Source: Pseudogulbenkiania subflava DSM 22618
GTDB taxonomy: Bacteria > Pseudomonadota > Gammaproteobacteria > Burkholderiales > Chromobacteriaceae
NCBI RefSeq assembly: GCF_900177275.1
Contig: NZ_FXAG01000015.1
Span: 1-64,000 of the forward strand
Length of the DNA: 64,000 nt
Direction of reading: 5' to 3'
Under the pieces are notes generated by a model, which did not search any database, was not told the origin of the DNA, and saw nothing but the letters and a program-made list of their open reading frames with translations. The position numbers and the translations under genes are program-made. Numbering within the stretch: the stretch's first letter is position 1; each line of letters opens with the position of its first letter. Positions 56,018 to 64,000 of this stretch are shown here, piece after piece.

Positions 56018-59000
56018 ATGCAGCTTACCCAGGAGCGGCTGGCGCACTTGCAGCTGGCCGGCACACTGCTCATCGTCTTCCTGCTGGCAGGCAGCCTGAC
56101 CGGCTATTTCCTGTACAGCCAGGAGCAGGATTTCGCCCGCGCCCAGCAGAAGCAGGAGCAGGAAGTCCTGAAGGACGTCGAGGCCGACCTGCGCGCTCAC
56201 GGCGAGCAGGCGGCCGGGCTGCTGGAGTCGCTGCGCCATCAGACCGAAAGCACGCTGGAACGCCGCCTGCGCCAGCAGGTCGACCAGGCCTACACCCTCG
56301 CCGAGAGCCTCTGGCAACAGCAGCACGACCGGCTGCCGCCCGACCAGCTGCGCGCCCTGATTCGCGAGACGCTGCGCCCGCTGCGCTTCTTCAACGGCCG
56401 CGGCTATATCTTCATCGACACCCTGGACGGACGCTGCGTGCTGCTGCCGACGGCGCCGGAACGGGAAGGCCGCTCGCTGCTCGACAACCGCGACGACCGG
56501 GGCACCTACATCATGCAGAACCTGCTGCGCGTGGTGAAGCAGCCGTCCGGCGCCGGGTTCACGCGCTATCGCTGGTTCGCGCCGGGCAGCACCGAGATGG
56601 CCGACAAGATCGCCTACGCGCGGCGCTTCGAGCGCTTCGGCTGGCTGATCGGCGCCGGCGAATACATCGCCAGCGTGGACCAGGACATGCAACGACAGGG
56701 CCTGACCGTGCTCGGCGGCAGCGTGCGCGACCGCAACGACCAGCTGCTGATCCTCGACGCCGCCGGCCGGGTGCTGCTGTTCCCCGGCCAGCCGCAATGG
56801 CAGGGGCGCGACTACCGCCAGTTGCCTGCCGCCATCGCCCACTCGCTGGCCCGCATCCTGGAACACGGTCCCCGCACCGCGAGCACTTCGATCATGCTGC
56901 CGGGCACGGGCTCGGCCGAGCCGCAGAGCCAGCCGGCCTACGCCCTGCACCTGCCGGGCTGGGGCTGGACGCTGATCAGCACCGCCTCGCTGTCCGAACG
57001 CATGCAGGCCGAGCGCCTGAGCCGGCAGCAGTCGCTGCGGCGCGAGCTGGCCGACAAAATCAGCGCCACCGGGCTGATCACGCTGCTGGCGCTCTTCAGC
57101 GCGATGTTGTTCTCGTGGTGGCTGAACCGCTGGATCAAGGGGCTGATCGCGCACTATCACCGCGACCAGGAACGCAGCCTGGAGGAACTGGGCGAGCGCT
57201 CGCGCGACCTGCAGCTGTCGCGCTTCATGGTGGACCATGCCAGCGACGTGGTGCTGCTGCTCGACGAGGACGGCGCGCCGCGCTACCTCAACGCCGCTGC
57301 GGCCGCCTTGCTGGGCGACGATCCGGCCCAACGCGGGCAACGCCTCGCCGCGCTACTGCCGCCGTCGGATCAGCCGCTGCCGCTGACCTACGAAACCGTG
57401 CTGGACGACGTGCCGTTCGAAGTCAGCCTCACCAGCATGCAGTACCAGGAGCACGCCTACCGCTCGCTGCGGGCGCGCGACATGAGCCGGCGTCAGCAGG
57501 CGGAGCAGCAGCGGCGGCTGGCCGCCAAGATATTCGACACCAGCAGCCAGGCCATCGTGATCAGCGACGCCAGCAACCACATCGTCATGGTGAACCGCGC
57601 CTTCACCGACATCACCGGCTACTCGGAGCAGGAGGCGATCGGCCGGCAGCCGTCGCTGCTGTCGTCCGGGCGTCAGCCGCCCGCCTTCTACCAGAAGATG
57701 TGGCAGCAGCTGGCGCAGCGCGGCCACTGGGCCGGGGAAATCTGGAACCGGCGCAAGGACGGCACCATCTACCCGGAATGGCTGAGCATTTCGCTGCTCC
57801 GTGACGAGGCGGGACAGGTCAGCCACCACGTGGCGCTGTTCTCCGATATCAGCGAGCGCAAGGAACAGGAAGCCCACATCCGCCATATGGCCGAGCACGA
57901 CTTCCTCACCGACCTGCCCAACCGCGCGCTGATCCACGACCGGCTGGCGCAGGCCATCCGCGCCGCCGCGCGCCAGAAGAACCGGCTCGCCGTGCTGTTC
58001 CTCGACCTCGACCACTTCAAGAACATCAACGACACCTTGGGCCACGCCCACGGCGACGAGCTGCTCAAGCAGGTGGCGCAGCGCCTGCAGCACACGGTAC
58101 GCGGCAGCGACACCGTGGGCCGCAATGGCGGCGACGAGTTCGTGCTGATCCTGCCCGAGCTGGCCTCCCCGGCCGAGGCGGCGCAACTGGCGCAACGCCT
58201 GCTCGACGACCTGCGCCGGCCGTTCCAGATCGACGGGCAGGCGCTGGCGATCAGCACCAGCATCGGTATCAGTCTCTACCCCGACAACGGCAGCCAGCTG
58301 CAGGAGCTGCTGGTCAGCGCCGACCTGGCGATGTACCACGCCAAGGCGCAGGGTCGGGGCCGTTACCAGTTCTTCACCCCGGAGCTGAACGCCCAGGTGG
58401 CGGAGCGGCTGACGCTGGAAAACCACCTGCGCCAGGCACTGGAACGGCAACAGCTGCACCTGGTGTACCAGCCGCAGTTCGCCATCGACCGCCGGCGCCT
58501 GGTCGGCTGCGAGGCGCTGCTGCGCTGGCAACACCCGGAGCAGGGGCTGATCTCGCCGGCGCGCTTCATCCCGCTGGCGGAAGAGACCGGCCTGATCGTG
58601 GAGATCGGGCGCTGGGTGCTGGACGAGGCCTGCCGCCAGGCCGCCGCCTGGCTTGCCGCCGGCACTCCGCTGCGGGTGGCGGTGAACGTCTCGGCCCGGC
58701 AGCTGGGCCAGCCGGATTGGCTCGCCGAAGTCGAGGCGGCGCTGGCGCGCCACCGGCTGCCCAGCTGCTGGCTGGAGCTGGAAGTGACCGAGAGCACGTT
58801 GATGGAGGACGCCGAGCAGGCGGTGCGCCACCTGCAGGCCTTCAAGGAACGGGGCATCCACCTGGCGGTGGACGATTTCGGCACCGGCTATTCCAGCCTG
58901 ACCTACCTCAAGCGCTTCTCGCCCGACCTGATCAAGATCGACCGCGCCTTCGTGATGAACCTGCCGCACAACCGCGACGACGCCGCCATCGTCAGCGCCA

Positions 59001-59188
59001 TCGTGCAGCTGGCCGAGGCGCTCGGCATGCAGACCCTGGCGGAAGGCGTGGAAAGCGAGGAACAGCTCGACTTCCTGGCCCAAGCCGGCTGCGACGTGGT
59101 GCAGGGCTACCTCACCGGGCGGCCGCAAAACGCCGCCGAGCTGACGGCGCTGCTGGCCACCAGCCGCGGCCTGGAGCCATTTCAGTAG
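56018..59188 (+). CDS. Membrane sensor GGDEF-EAL cyclic-di-GMP protein
   Basis: 1056 residues. TM1 about 13-34, a large periplasmic Cache-like sensor (FNGRGYIFIDTLDGRCVLLP region), TM2 about 350-370 (ATGLITLLALFSAMLFSWWL), two PAS domains (about 395-485 and 500-620), GGDEF with intact GGDEF at 704-708, and EAL with E832-A833-L834 (GCEALLRWQHP), DDFGTGYSSL and TLAEGVES. Both halves keep their catalytic motifs, so it may make and break c-di-GMP. A c-di-GMP receptor (YcgR) and a Lap-type adhesin elsewhere in the window are potential outputs. Its last codons and stop lie within repeat B3. Confidence 0.93.
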   Translation: MQLTQERLAHLQLAGTLLIVFLLAGSLTGYFLYSQEQDFARAQQKQEQEVLKDVEADLRAHGEQAAGLLESLRHQTESTLERRLRQQVDQAYTLAESLWQQQHDRLPPDQLRALIRETLRPLRFFNGRGYIFIDTLDGRCVLLPTAPEREGRSLLDNRDDRGTYIMQNLLRVVKQPSGAGFTRYRWFAPGSTEMADKIAYARRFERFGWLIGAGEYIASVDQDMQRQGLTVLGGSVRDRNDQLLILDAAGRVLLFPGQPQWQGRDYRQLPAAIAHSLARILEHGPRTASTSIMLPGTGSAEPQSQPAYALHLPGWGWTLISTASLSERMQAERLSRQQSLRRELADKISATGLITLLALFSAMLFSWWLNRWIKGLIAHYHRDQERSLEELGERSRDLQLSRFMVDHASDVVLLLDEDGAPRYLNAAAAALLGDDPAQRGQRLAALLPPSDQPLPLTYETVLDDVPFEVSLTSMQYQEHAYRSLRARDMSRRQQAEQQRRLAAKIFDTSSQAIVISDASNHIVMVNRAFTDITGYSEQEAIGRQPSLLSSGRQPPAFYQKMWQQLAQRGHWAGEIWNRRKDGTIYPEWLSISLLRDEAGQVSHHVALFSDISERKEQEAHIRHMAEHDFLTDLPNRALIHDRLAQAIRAAARQKNRLAVLFLDLDHFKNINDTLGHAHGDELLKQVAQRLQHTVRGSDTVGRNGGDEFVLILPELASPAEAAQLAQRLLDDLRRPFQIDGQALAISTSIGISLYPDNGSQLQELLVSADLAMYHAKAQGRGRYQFFTPELNAQVAERLTLENHLRQALERQQLHLVYQPQFAIDRRRLVGCEALLRWQHPEQGLISPARFIPLAEETGLIVEIGRWVLDEACRQAAAWLAAGTPLRVAVNVSARQLGQPDWLAEVEAALARHRLPSCWLELEVTESTLMEDAEQAVRHLQAFKERGIHLAVDDFGTGYSSLTYLKRFSPDLIKIDRAFVMNLPHNRDDAAIVSAIVQLAEALGMQTLAEGVESEEQLDFLAQAGCDVVQGYLTGRPQNAAELTALLATSRGLEPFQ

Positions 59189-59328
59189 TCGAGCGAGCCA
59201 AAGCAGGTTGAGCACCGCCAGCGCACCGGAACCGGAAGGTACATACGGTAGATACGGATTCCGTATCGCTGAGCGAATTACTGCCGGCGCTCAAGAGGCA
59301 AAGGCACCGCCGAGTAATGAAAGGCTCA
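59171..59328 (-). repeat. Mosaic repeat, family B, copy 3 (spans stop codons of two convergent genes)
   Basis: The left end CTGGAGCCATTTCAGTAGTC aligns with the left ends of copies 1 and 2 and encodes the final residues and TAG of the GGDEF-EAL protein. The right end in minus orientation, TTGAGCCTTTCATTACTCGG, holds the tamB TGA and is an imperfect inverted copy. The interior shares GAGCGAGCCAAAGCAGGTTG, CCGCCAGCGCAC.GGAACCGGAA and ACTGCCGGCGCTCAAGA with the other copies. The variable hairpin is reduced to ATCGCTGAGCG. Confidence 0.82.
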
Positions 59329-62300
59329 ATCGAAGCGTAGCGTGTAACGCGTCTCCAGCGAGGCGGTGGTGCCGGCGCGCAGCACCAGCGACCAGCCTTT
59401 GGACAACTGGTAGGACATCTTGAGCGCCTGGCTGGCGCTGGCGATGCCGTATTCGTAGCCGAGGTAGAGCGTGCGCGTCAGCTGCCGCCCCACCGTCACC
59501 ACCTGCTCCGCCGGGCTCACCGTGCCGTCGGCCAGGGTCTTGCCTTGCTGGTTGACCAGGCCGAGGTCGTCGAACAGGCCGATGCGGTCGTTGATGGTCC
59601 CGGCCAGCAGCGCCCCGGCGGCGGCGGCCAGCGAGGCGTCGTCGCTGCCGCCCACCGAGGCGCGCCCGAGCACCAGCCAGGACAGCTTGTCGCGTTCCGA
59701 CAGCGCCTCGTCGGCGATCAGGCGCACGCTCGGCGCGGCGACGCTGCCGCCCACTTCCACCCCGGCCCCGACCGGCGACAGGCGACGCTTGGCACGCACG
59801 TTGAGCGCCGGGTTGTCGAGCGAGCCGGTGAAGGTGATGGTGCCGTATTCGATGTCGAGGTCCTGCCCGTAGGCCTTGTAGCGTCCCTTCACCACGCGCA
59901 CCTGGCCGCGCGCCGCCGGCGCCTCGCCAGGCGCGGCGCTGACGTGCACCACCCCGCTCAATTCCACGTCCAGCCCCTGCCCGGTGAAACGGAAGCGCTC
60001 GCCCAGATCGAGGTCGAGGCGCACCGTCACCGGCAGCGTCGCCAGCGCCGACGGCGGCGGCGCCTCGCGCCCGACCACATGCACGTCGTCGGACAGCTGC
60101 GGCGTGCCCTGCTTGGGCAATTCCACCCGCCCCTGGTCGGCGCGCAGGCGTCCGCTCAGCGTGAGCTTGTTGTCGACGAACAGGATGTCGCTGTCGCCGG
60201 AGACCACCAGCCGGCGATTGGGACGGTCGAACACGCTGAAGCGCTTCAGGCTCAACTGCACCGTGGCGTCGGGACCGCGGTCCTTGAGATCCAGCGCGCC
60301 GCTCGCCAGTGCCTCGCCCTCGCCGCTGGCGAAGCGCAGCCGGTCAAGCAGCAGGCGGCGCCCGTCCAGGCGCGCCTCCAGCACGCCTTCGGCCAACCTC
60401 AGCCCGGTCTTGCGGTCGGCGAACAGCAGCCCCTTGCCGTCGAGGCGGCCGTAGGCCAGCGGCGCAGCAAGCGGGCCGCTCAGAGTAACGTTGGCCGCGA
60501 GCTGCCCGCCCAGCTCCAGGCCCGGTCCGGCCAGCGCCTTCAGCGCCGGCACCTCGAGCTGCAGGGTGGCGGCGAGCGGGGTGCGGCCGTCGATACCGCC
60601 CGCCAGCGGCAGCGCGCCGTTGCCGCTGGCGTTGAGGTAGCGGCTCTGCAGCTGCAGCTCGAGCAGGGCGCGGTTGGCGTCGAGGCGCAGCCCAAGCCGG
60701 CTGGTGCCGAGCTCCAGCGCCAGCGGGCGGCCGTTGCTGCCGGGCAGCCAGACGTCGCCGCCGACACGTTGCAGGTTGAGCTGGCCCTGTGGCACGCCGC
60801 GCCCGGACAACGCCCAGTCGCCGGACACCACCAGTGTCTGCTGCACCGGCAGCGCCAGCAGCGGCGCCAGTTCGGCGAGGCGGAGACCGGCCGCCCGGCC
60901 GCGCGTGTTCACCAGGCCGCTGGCATCGCGGCGCAGCTGCTGCAGTTCGACCTGCCCCCCCAGCATGGCCAGCCGTGCCGCGCCCAGCTCCAGCCGCTGC
61001 GGCCCCACGCTCAAGCTGGCCGGGGCGAGCAGCGTCAGGCCGGGCTGGCCGGCCAGCTGCAGCGTCTCCAGCGTGCCCTGCCATTGCGTGGAACCCGCCG
61101 CCAGGCCGCCGTTGGCACGCAGCGCCAGGGCATAGGGACGCTGCTTGAGGTTGAGCCGGCCATCCAGCTCGATACGGTGGCGGTTGCGCTGGCCGACGGC
61201 GTTGAGGCGCAACGTGCTGGCGCCGAACTCGCCCAGCCGCAGCTGCTGGGCGGCGAGCTGCACGCGGAACGGGCTGGCGGCATCGGCCTGCAGTTCGCCC
61301 GCCAGCGTCAGCGCCTCGACGCCGACGCCGCCCGGCAGCGCCAGCCGTTCCGCCTTGAGGTTGGCCGACAGCAGCGGCAATTTGGGCGTGCCGGCGAGAT
61401 CGAGCTGGCCGCCGATGCGGCCGGCGAAGCCCGGCCCCAACAAGCGCAGGTTGGGGGCATCGATCAGCAGTTTCAGCCGGTCGCCCGCCGCGCCGTAGGC
61501 GCCGGCGGCCTGCAGGCGGTTGTCCGCCAGGCGCAGGTCGGCGTCGAGACGCTTGAGACGGCCCGGCTGCAGGTCCAGCTCGGCGCGGCCGCCGAGCGGC
61601 GCGCCGGAGAGCCGGCTCGGGGCGAACTGCAGCCGCACCGTGGCGGCGAGCGGGGCCGCCAGCTGTCCGCGCGCCGTCAGCCGGGCGTTGAGGTCGCCGG
61701 CCGGCGCCCCCTTGAGAAAGCGTGCCGGATCGGCCTTTTCCAGTGCCCCGGACAGTTCGAAGCGGCGCGCCTGCTGCAGCTCGACGCGGCCACTCAGGGC
61801 CAGCCGTCCGCCGCCGGCGGTCAGTTGCAGACGCTCCAGCCGCAGCGCCTGGGCCGCCCCCTGCTCCCGTGCCAGGCGCGCCTCCAGCGCCAGCTGCCGG
61901 CTCTGCAGCGCCGCGCTCAGCGTCGGCTGCGCCGGGGTCCCGCCCAAGGTCAGCGTGCCACCCACGGTCTGGTCCGGCGCGCTGGCGTGCAGAGCGCGCA
62001 GCGCCACGTCCTGCAGCCGCGCCGTGAGCGCCAGCGCCTGCGCGTCGAGGGTCCCGCCCAGCGCCACCCGGCCGCCGCCGGCCAGCTGCGCCTGCAGCGC
62101 GTTCAGCGTCAGGCGTTCGTCGCGCACGCGGAACTCGCCGGCGAGGAAGGCCAGCGGCAGCTGCCCGGCGGACAGCGCGCCGACCTCGCTGTTGACCAGC
62201 GACAGCCCGCCCGCCACCGTGGCGCCGGCGGCCGGCTCGGCGTGCACCGCGAAGTTGAGCCGCGCCTTGGGCCAGGATGGCTGCAGCGCCTGGGGATTGA

Positions 62301-63138
62301 CGCCGCCGACGCGCACGTCGAGGCGGCGGAAACGGTTCAGCGCCGACGCGGCGAACGGATCGAAGCGTCCGGACACTTCGGCCAGCAGCCCGCGTCCGGC
62401 AACGGTGCCGCGGGCCTGCAGATCGGCCAGGCTGCCCGCCAGGGCAAGGTCGGCCTTGATCGCCACCTGCTCCAGCGTGCCGCGCGCCGCCAGCGTGCCG
62501 GAGAGCGCAAACGGGCGGGCATCGGCCAGCGTCAGCGCCGCGCCGCCGCCGCCCCACGGCGAGTTCAGCCGCGCCAGTTGCACCTGGTGCCGCCCCCCCT
62601 GGTAACGGTAGGCGCCGGCGACGTCGTACAGGCGCACGTCGCCCGGCTGCAGTGTCAGGCTGGCGAGCGAGAAGCGGTCCAGCACCACCGTCAGCGGCAG
62701 GGCCAGCGACGCCGGCAGTTGCGGCGGCGCGGACGGCGCGGCGGCCAGGCTGGTCAGCCGCACATTCCCCAGCTCCAGCCGCGTCAGGTGCAGCGTGCGC
62801 CGCCACAACGCCGAGGGCTGCCAGTCGAGGCGCAGCCGCTCCACCTCGAGCCGCTGCGCCGGGCTCTGCCAGCGCACGCGCTGCAGCTCGAAGCCCTGCC
62901 ACAGCGTGCCGCGCACCGCGCCCACGCCGAGCCGGCCGTGGCTGAGCTCGGCGGCGGTGCGCCAGGCCCAGGCAAAACCCTGCTCGCTGGCCGTGCCCCA
63001 GCCGGCCAGCGCCGCCAGCGCCAGCAGCAGCGCCAACACGCCGCCCGCCAGCCAGCGCAGCGGCCGCCCGCCGCGGTGCGGCGGCGGGTTGGCCGAAACC
63101 GGAGCGTCGTCAGGAGAATCGAGATGCGCTTGCGTCAT
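59326..63138 (-). CDS. tamB: Translocation and assembly module protein TamB
   Basis: 1270 residues. One N-terminal membrane anchor (about 27-47, LAGGVLALLLALAALAGWGT), a long beta-taco body of repetitive L/A/G-rich strands, and a C-terminal DUF490 domain with GRLRADQGRVELPKQGTPQL, YGTITFTGSLDNPALNVRAK and LGYEYGIASASQALKMSYQL. Bridges the membranes with TamA, aiding outer-membrane protein assembly and phospholipid transport. Start 63138 (MTQAHLDSPDD); the frame is open further. It carries 12-mer copies at 60387-60398 (exact) and 63087-63097 (11 bases). Confidence 0.94.
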   Translation of the reverse strand: MTQAHLDSPDDAPVSANPPPHRGGRPLRWLAGGVLALLLALAALAGWGTASEQGFAWAWRTAAELSHGRLGVGAVRGTLWQGFELQRVRWQSPAQRLEVERLRLDWQPSALWRRTLHLTRLELGNVRLTSLAAAPSAPPQLPASLALPLTVVLDRFSLASLTLQPGDVRLYDVAGAYRYQGGRHQVQLARLNSPWGGGGAALTLADARPFALSGTLAARGTLEQVAIKADLALAGSLADLQARGTVAGRGLLAEVSGRFDPFAASALNRFRRLDVRVGGVNPQALQPSWPKARLNFAVHAEPAAGATVAGGLSLVNSEVGALSAGQLPLAFLAGEFRVRDERLTLNALQAQLAGGGRVALGGTLDAQALALTARLQDVALRALHASAPDQTVGGTLTLGGTPAQPTLSAALQSRQLALEARLAREQGAAQALRLERLQLTAGGGRLALSGRVELQQARRFELSGALEKADPARFLKGAPAGDLNARLTARGQLAAPLAATVRLQFAPSRLSGAPLGGRAELDLQPGRLKRLDADLRLADNRLQAAGAYGAAGDRLKLLIDAPNLRLLGPGFAGRIGGQLDLAGTPKLPLLSANLKAERLALPGGVGVEALTLAGELQADAASPFRVQLAAQQLRLGEFGASTLRLNAVGQRNRHRIELDGRLNLKQRPYALALRANGGLAAGSTQWQGTLETLQLAGQPGLTLLAPASLSVGPQRLELGAARLAMLGGQVELQQLRRDASGLVNTRGRAAGLRLAELAPLLALPVQQTLVVSGDWALSGRGVPQGQLNLQRVGGDVWLPGSNGRPLALELGTSRLGLRLDANRALLELQLQSRYLNASGNGALPLAGGIDGRTPLAATLQLEVPALKALAGPGLELGGQLAANVTLSGPLAAPLAYGRLDGKGLLFADRKTGLRLAEGVLEARLDGRRLLLDRLRFASGEGEALASGALDLKDRGPDATVQLSLKRFSVFDRPNRRLVVSGDSDILFVDNKLTLSGRLRADQGRVELPKQGTPQLSDDVHVVGREAPPPSALATLPVTVRLDLDLGERFRFTGQGLDVELSGVVHVSAAPGEAPAARGQVRVVKGRYKAYGQDLDIEYGTITFTGSLDNPALNVRAKRRLSPVGAGVEVGGSVAAPSVRLIADEALSERDKLSWLVLGRASVGGSDDASLAAAAGALLAGTINDRIGLFDDLGLVNQQGKTLADGTVSPAEQVVTVGRQLTRTLYLGYEYGIASASQALKMSYQLSKGWSLVLRAGTTASLETRYTLRFD

Positions 63139-63180
63139 GGTGTGGTTTCGAAACGTTTCAGCATTTGTCCCTGGAGCTTG

Positions 63181-63337
63181 CAGAAGAAATCGTCCCACAG
63201 GGATTCCCTGCGGTCATAAGCCGCGGCTCCAGGCTGATGCGACCCTGAAAAAAGATCGAAAGGCTCAGCCGTACACGTGGTGCGGCGAGCATCAAAGGAG
63301 CAGCCTGGAGGGGCGCAGTAGATTTATTCACCCGCCC
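63181..63337 (-). repeat. Mosaic repeat, family C, copy 2
   Basis: Shares TCGTCCCACAGGGATTCCCT, GCGGTCATAAGCCGC and a GTACACGTGGTGCGGCGAGC block with copy 1 at 50299-50449. It is more decayed and directly abuts family A copy 2, so the tamB-tamA gap (63139-63483) consists of two repeats back to back and no gene. Confidence 0.7.
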
Positions 63338-63487
63338 TCAGAACCTGCTCAGGATCTGTCGCGAGCGGCCCTCAGCGGGGTGAAGAGCAGCACAGGAACC
63401 GGAATGTACACACAGTACATGAGGATTTCGCGCAACGCATGAGCCCCGATCAGGGATCGCTCAGCAAGATCATGAGCAGGTTCTCAG
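63338..63487 (-). repeat. Mosaic repeat, family A, copy 2 (at tamA stop codon)
   Basis: Ends CAGAACCTGCTCAGGATCT and, inverted, TGAGAACCTGCTCATGATCT; the latter contains the tamA TGA. Core blocks: CCCTCAGCGGGG, CAGGAACCGGAATGTACAC, ACAGTACATGAGGATTT, GAGCCCCGATCAGGGAT. It lacks the 70-bp hairpin insertion present in copy 1, so it shows the uninterrupted element (about 150 bp). ATGTAC-acaca-GTACAT forms its central hairpin. Confidence 0.85.
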
Positions 63488-64000
63488 AAGGCCAGCCCCA
63501 GGCTCAGATACCAGCGGATGCCGCCGTCTTTCTGCGCCTTGGCGATATCCAGCGCCAGCGGAGCCACCGGGCTCATCCAGCGCAGGCCGACGCCGTTGCT
63601 GTGCTGCAGCGAAAAATCCTGCCAGCGGTCGGCGGCGTTGCCGGCGTCGTGGAACAGCGCCACGGACCAGTCGCGGCTGACCGGGATCTGATATTCCAGG
63701 CTCCCCACCGCCATCACCCGCCCGCCCAGCACCGAGCCGTCCGGCCCGGGCAGGCCCAGGCCGAGGTAGTCGTAGCCGCGCACGCTGGTGGCGCCGCCGG
63801 TGCGGAACAGGCGCGAGGTCGGCACGCGCTCGGGGTTGTTGCTGAACACTTCGCCCAGCTCCAGTCGGCTGACCAGCGTGCCCCACTCCTTGCGCGGGGT
63901 CCAGTAATGCACCAGCTTGCCGTAGCCGCGCACGAAGGCGGCGCTCGACAGCGTGTCGCCCAGCGTGCTGGAGAGCTGCAGGTCGATCAGCGTGCCGGAA
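63484..64000 (-). CDS. tamA: TamA-like BamA/Omp85 family outer membrane protein, C-terminal part (truncated by window edge)
   Basis: The last ~172 residues of a 16-strand barrel are visible and the frame stays open to the right edge. SVRGYDYLGLGLPGPDGSVL is the conserved (V)RGY/F loop motif of Omp85 proteins. ALFHDAGNAADRW and GLRWMSPVAPLALDIAKA follow, and the end IRWYLSLGLAF is a typical beta-signal with terminal Phe. The adjacency to tamB, downstream in the same direction, identifies it as TamA. Confidence 0.92.
   Translation of the reverse strand, partial: SGTLIDLQLSSTLGDTLSSAAFVRGYGKLVHYWTPRKEWGTLVSRLELGEVFSNNPERVPTSRLFRTGGATSVRGYDYLGLGLPGPDGSVLGGRVMAVGSLEYQIPVSRDWSVALFHDAGNAADRWQDFSLQHSNGVGLRWMSPVAPLALDIAKAQKDGGIRWYLSLGLAF

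Noticed and set aside
59545-63219. 1224-codon plus-strand open frame antisense to tamB
   Set aside because: Gln/Arg/Ala-rich shadow of the repetitive tamB gene; no start signal.

Overview
The window is GC-rich, densely coded chromosomal DNA, mostly on the minus strand. It looks like a betaproteobacterium, most likely Neisseriales of the Chromobacteriaceae type. The grounds are the one-piece hisGDCBHAFIE operon with a short HisG, running on into an HIT gene and tatABC; an aa3-type cytochrome oxidase locus with ctaG/SURF1/ctaA/cyoE/SCO; the ilvI-ilvH-ilvC / psd / pssA / leuA neighbourhood; dusB-fis-purH; and a class A RNase P RNA. The genus is inferred from gene order, not from any database search. 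I see no prophage, CRISPR array, rRNA or tRNA gene.

Layout. 1-5.9 kb: the start of a giant RTX/Lap-type surface adhesin (cut by the left edge), a LuxR-type regulator, and the HlyD-like and ABC components of its type I secretion system. 6-8.2 kb: Tat translocase and an HIT protein. 8.2-15 kb: histidine biosynthesis. 15-24.8 kb: a c-di-GMP (PilZ) flagellar brake gene, then heme A synthesis, assembly factors and subunits I-III of cytochrome c oxidase. 25-33.4 kb: bioD, leuA with an N-terminal HTH-like extension, pssA, psd (opposite strand), ilvC, ilvH, ilvI. 33.6-45.9 kb: RDD protein, guanine deaminase, lytic transglycosylase, proS, kup, a GNAT-AmpD fusion, hemerythrin, transaldolase, phoR-phoB with a recognisable Pho box. 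46.3-50.2 kb: Lrp regulator, a MITE-like element, a YedA-like exporter, an orphan tolQ, a TsaC-like protein, a periplasmic binding protein. 50.4-55.9 kb: purD, pagP, purH, fis, dusB, rnpB. 56-64 kb: a large GGDEF/EAL protein, tamB, and the 3' part of tamA (cut by the right edge).

The most unusual content lies between the genes. (1) Three families of roughly 140-210 bp mosaic repeats (called A, B and C here) have imperfect terminal inverted repeats and share internal modules. One end of six of the seven copies coincides exactly with the stop codon of a minus-strand gene (ctaE, ampD fusion, tal, purD, tamB, tamA). An eighth, solo end sits at the tolQ stop. (2) Several copies carry an exchangeable hairpin module whose stem sequence changes between copies while base pairing is kept. 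In two copies it is built as two interleaved, mutually exclusive stems. (3) A 12-mer, CTTCGGCCAACC, occurs 11 times exactly plus four near matches. It often forms inverted pairs that make transcription terminators, which is how DNA-uptake sequences are arranged in Neisseriaceae. (4) A 264-bp MITE-like element with TA duplications lies exactly between the stop codons of two convergent genes. Domain fusions (GNAT-AmpD, HTH-LeuA) and a possible small RNA upstream of phoB are further items.
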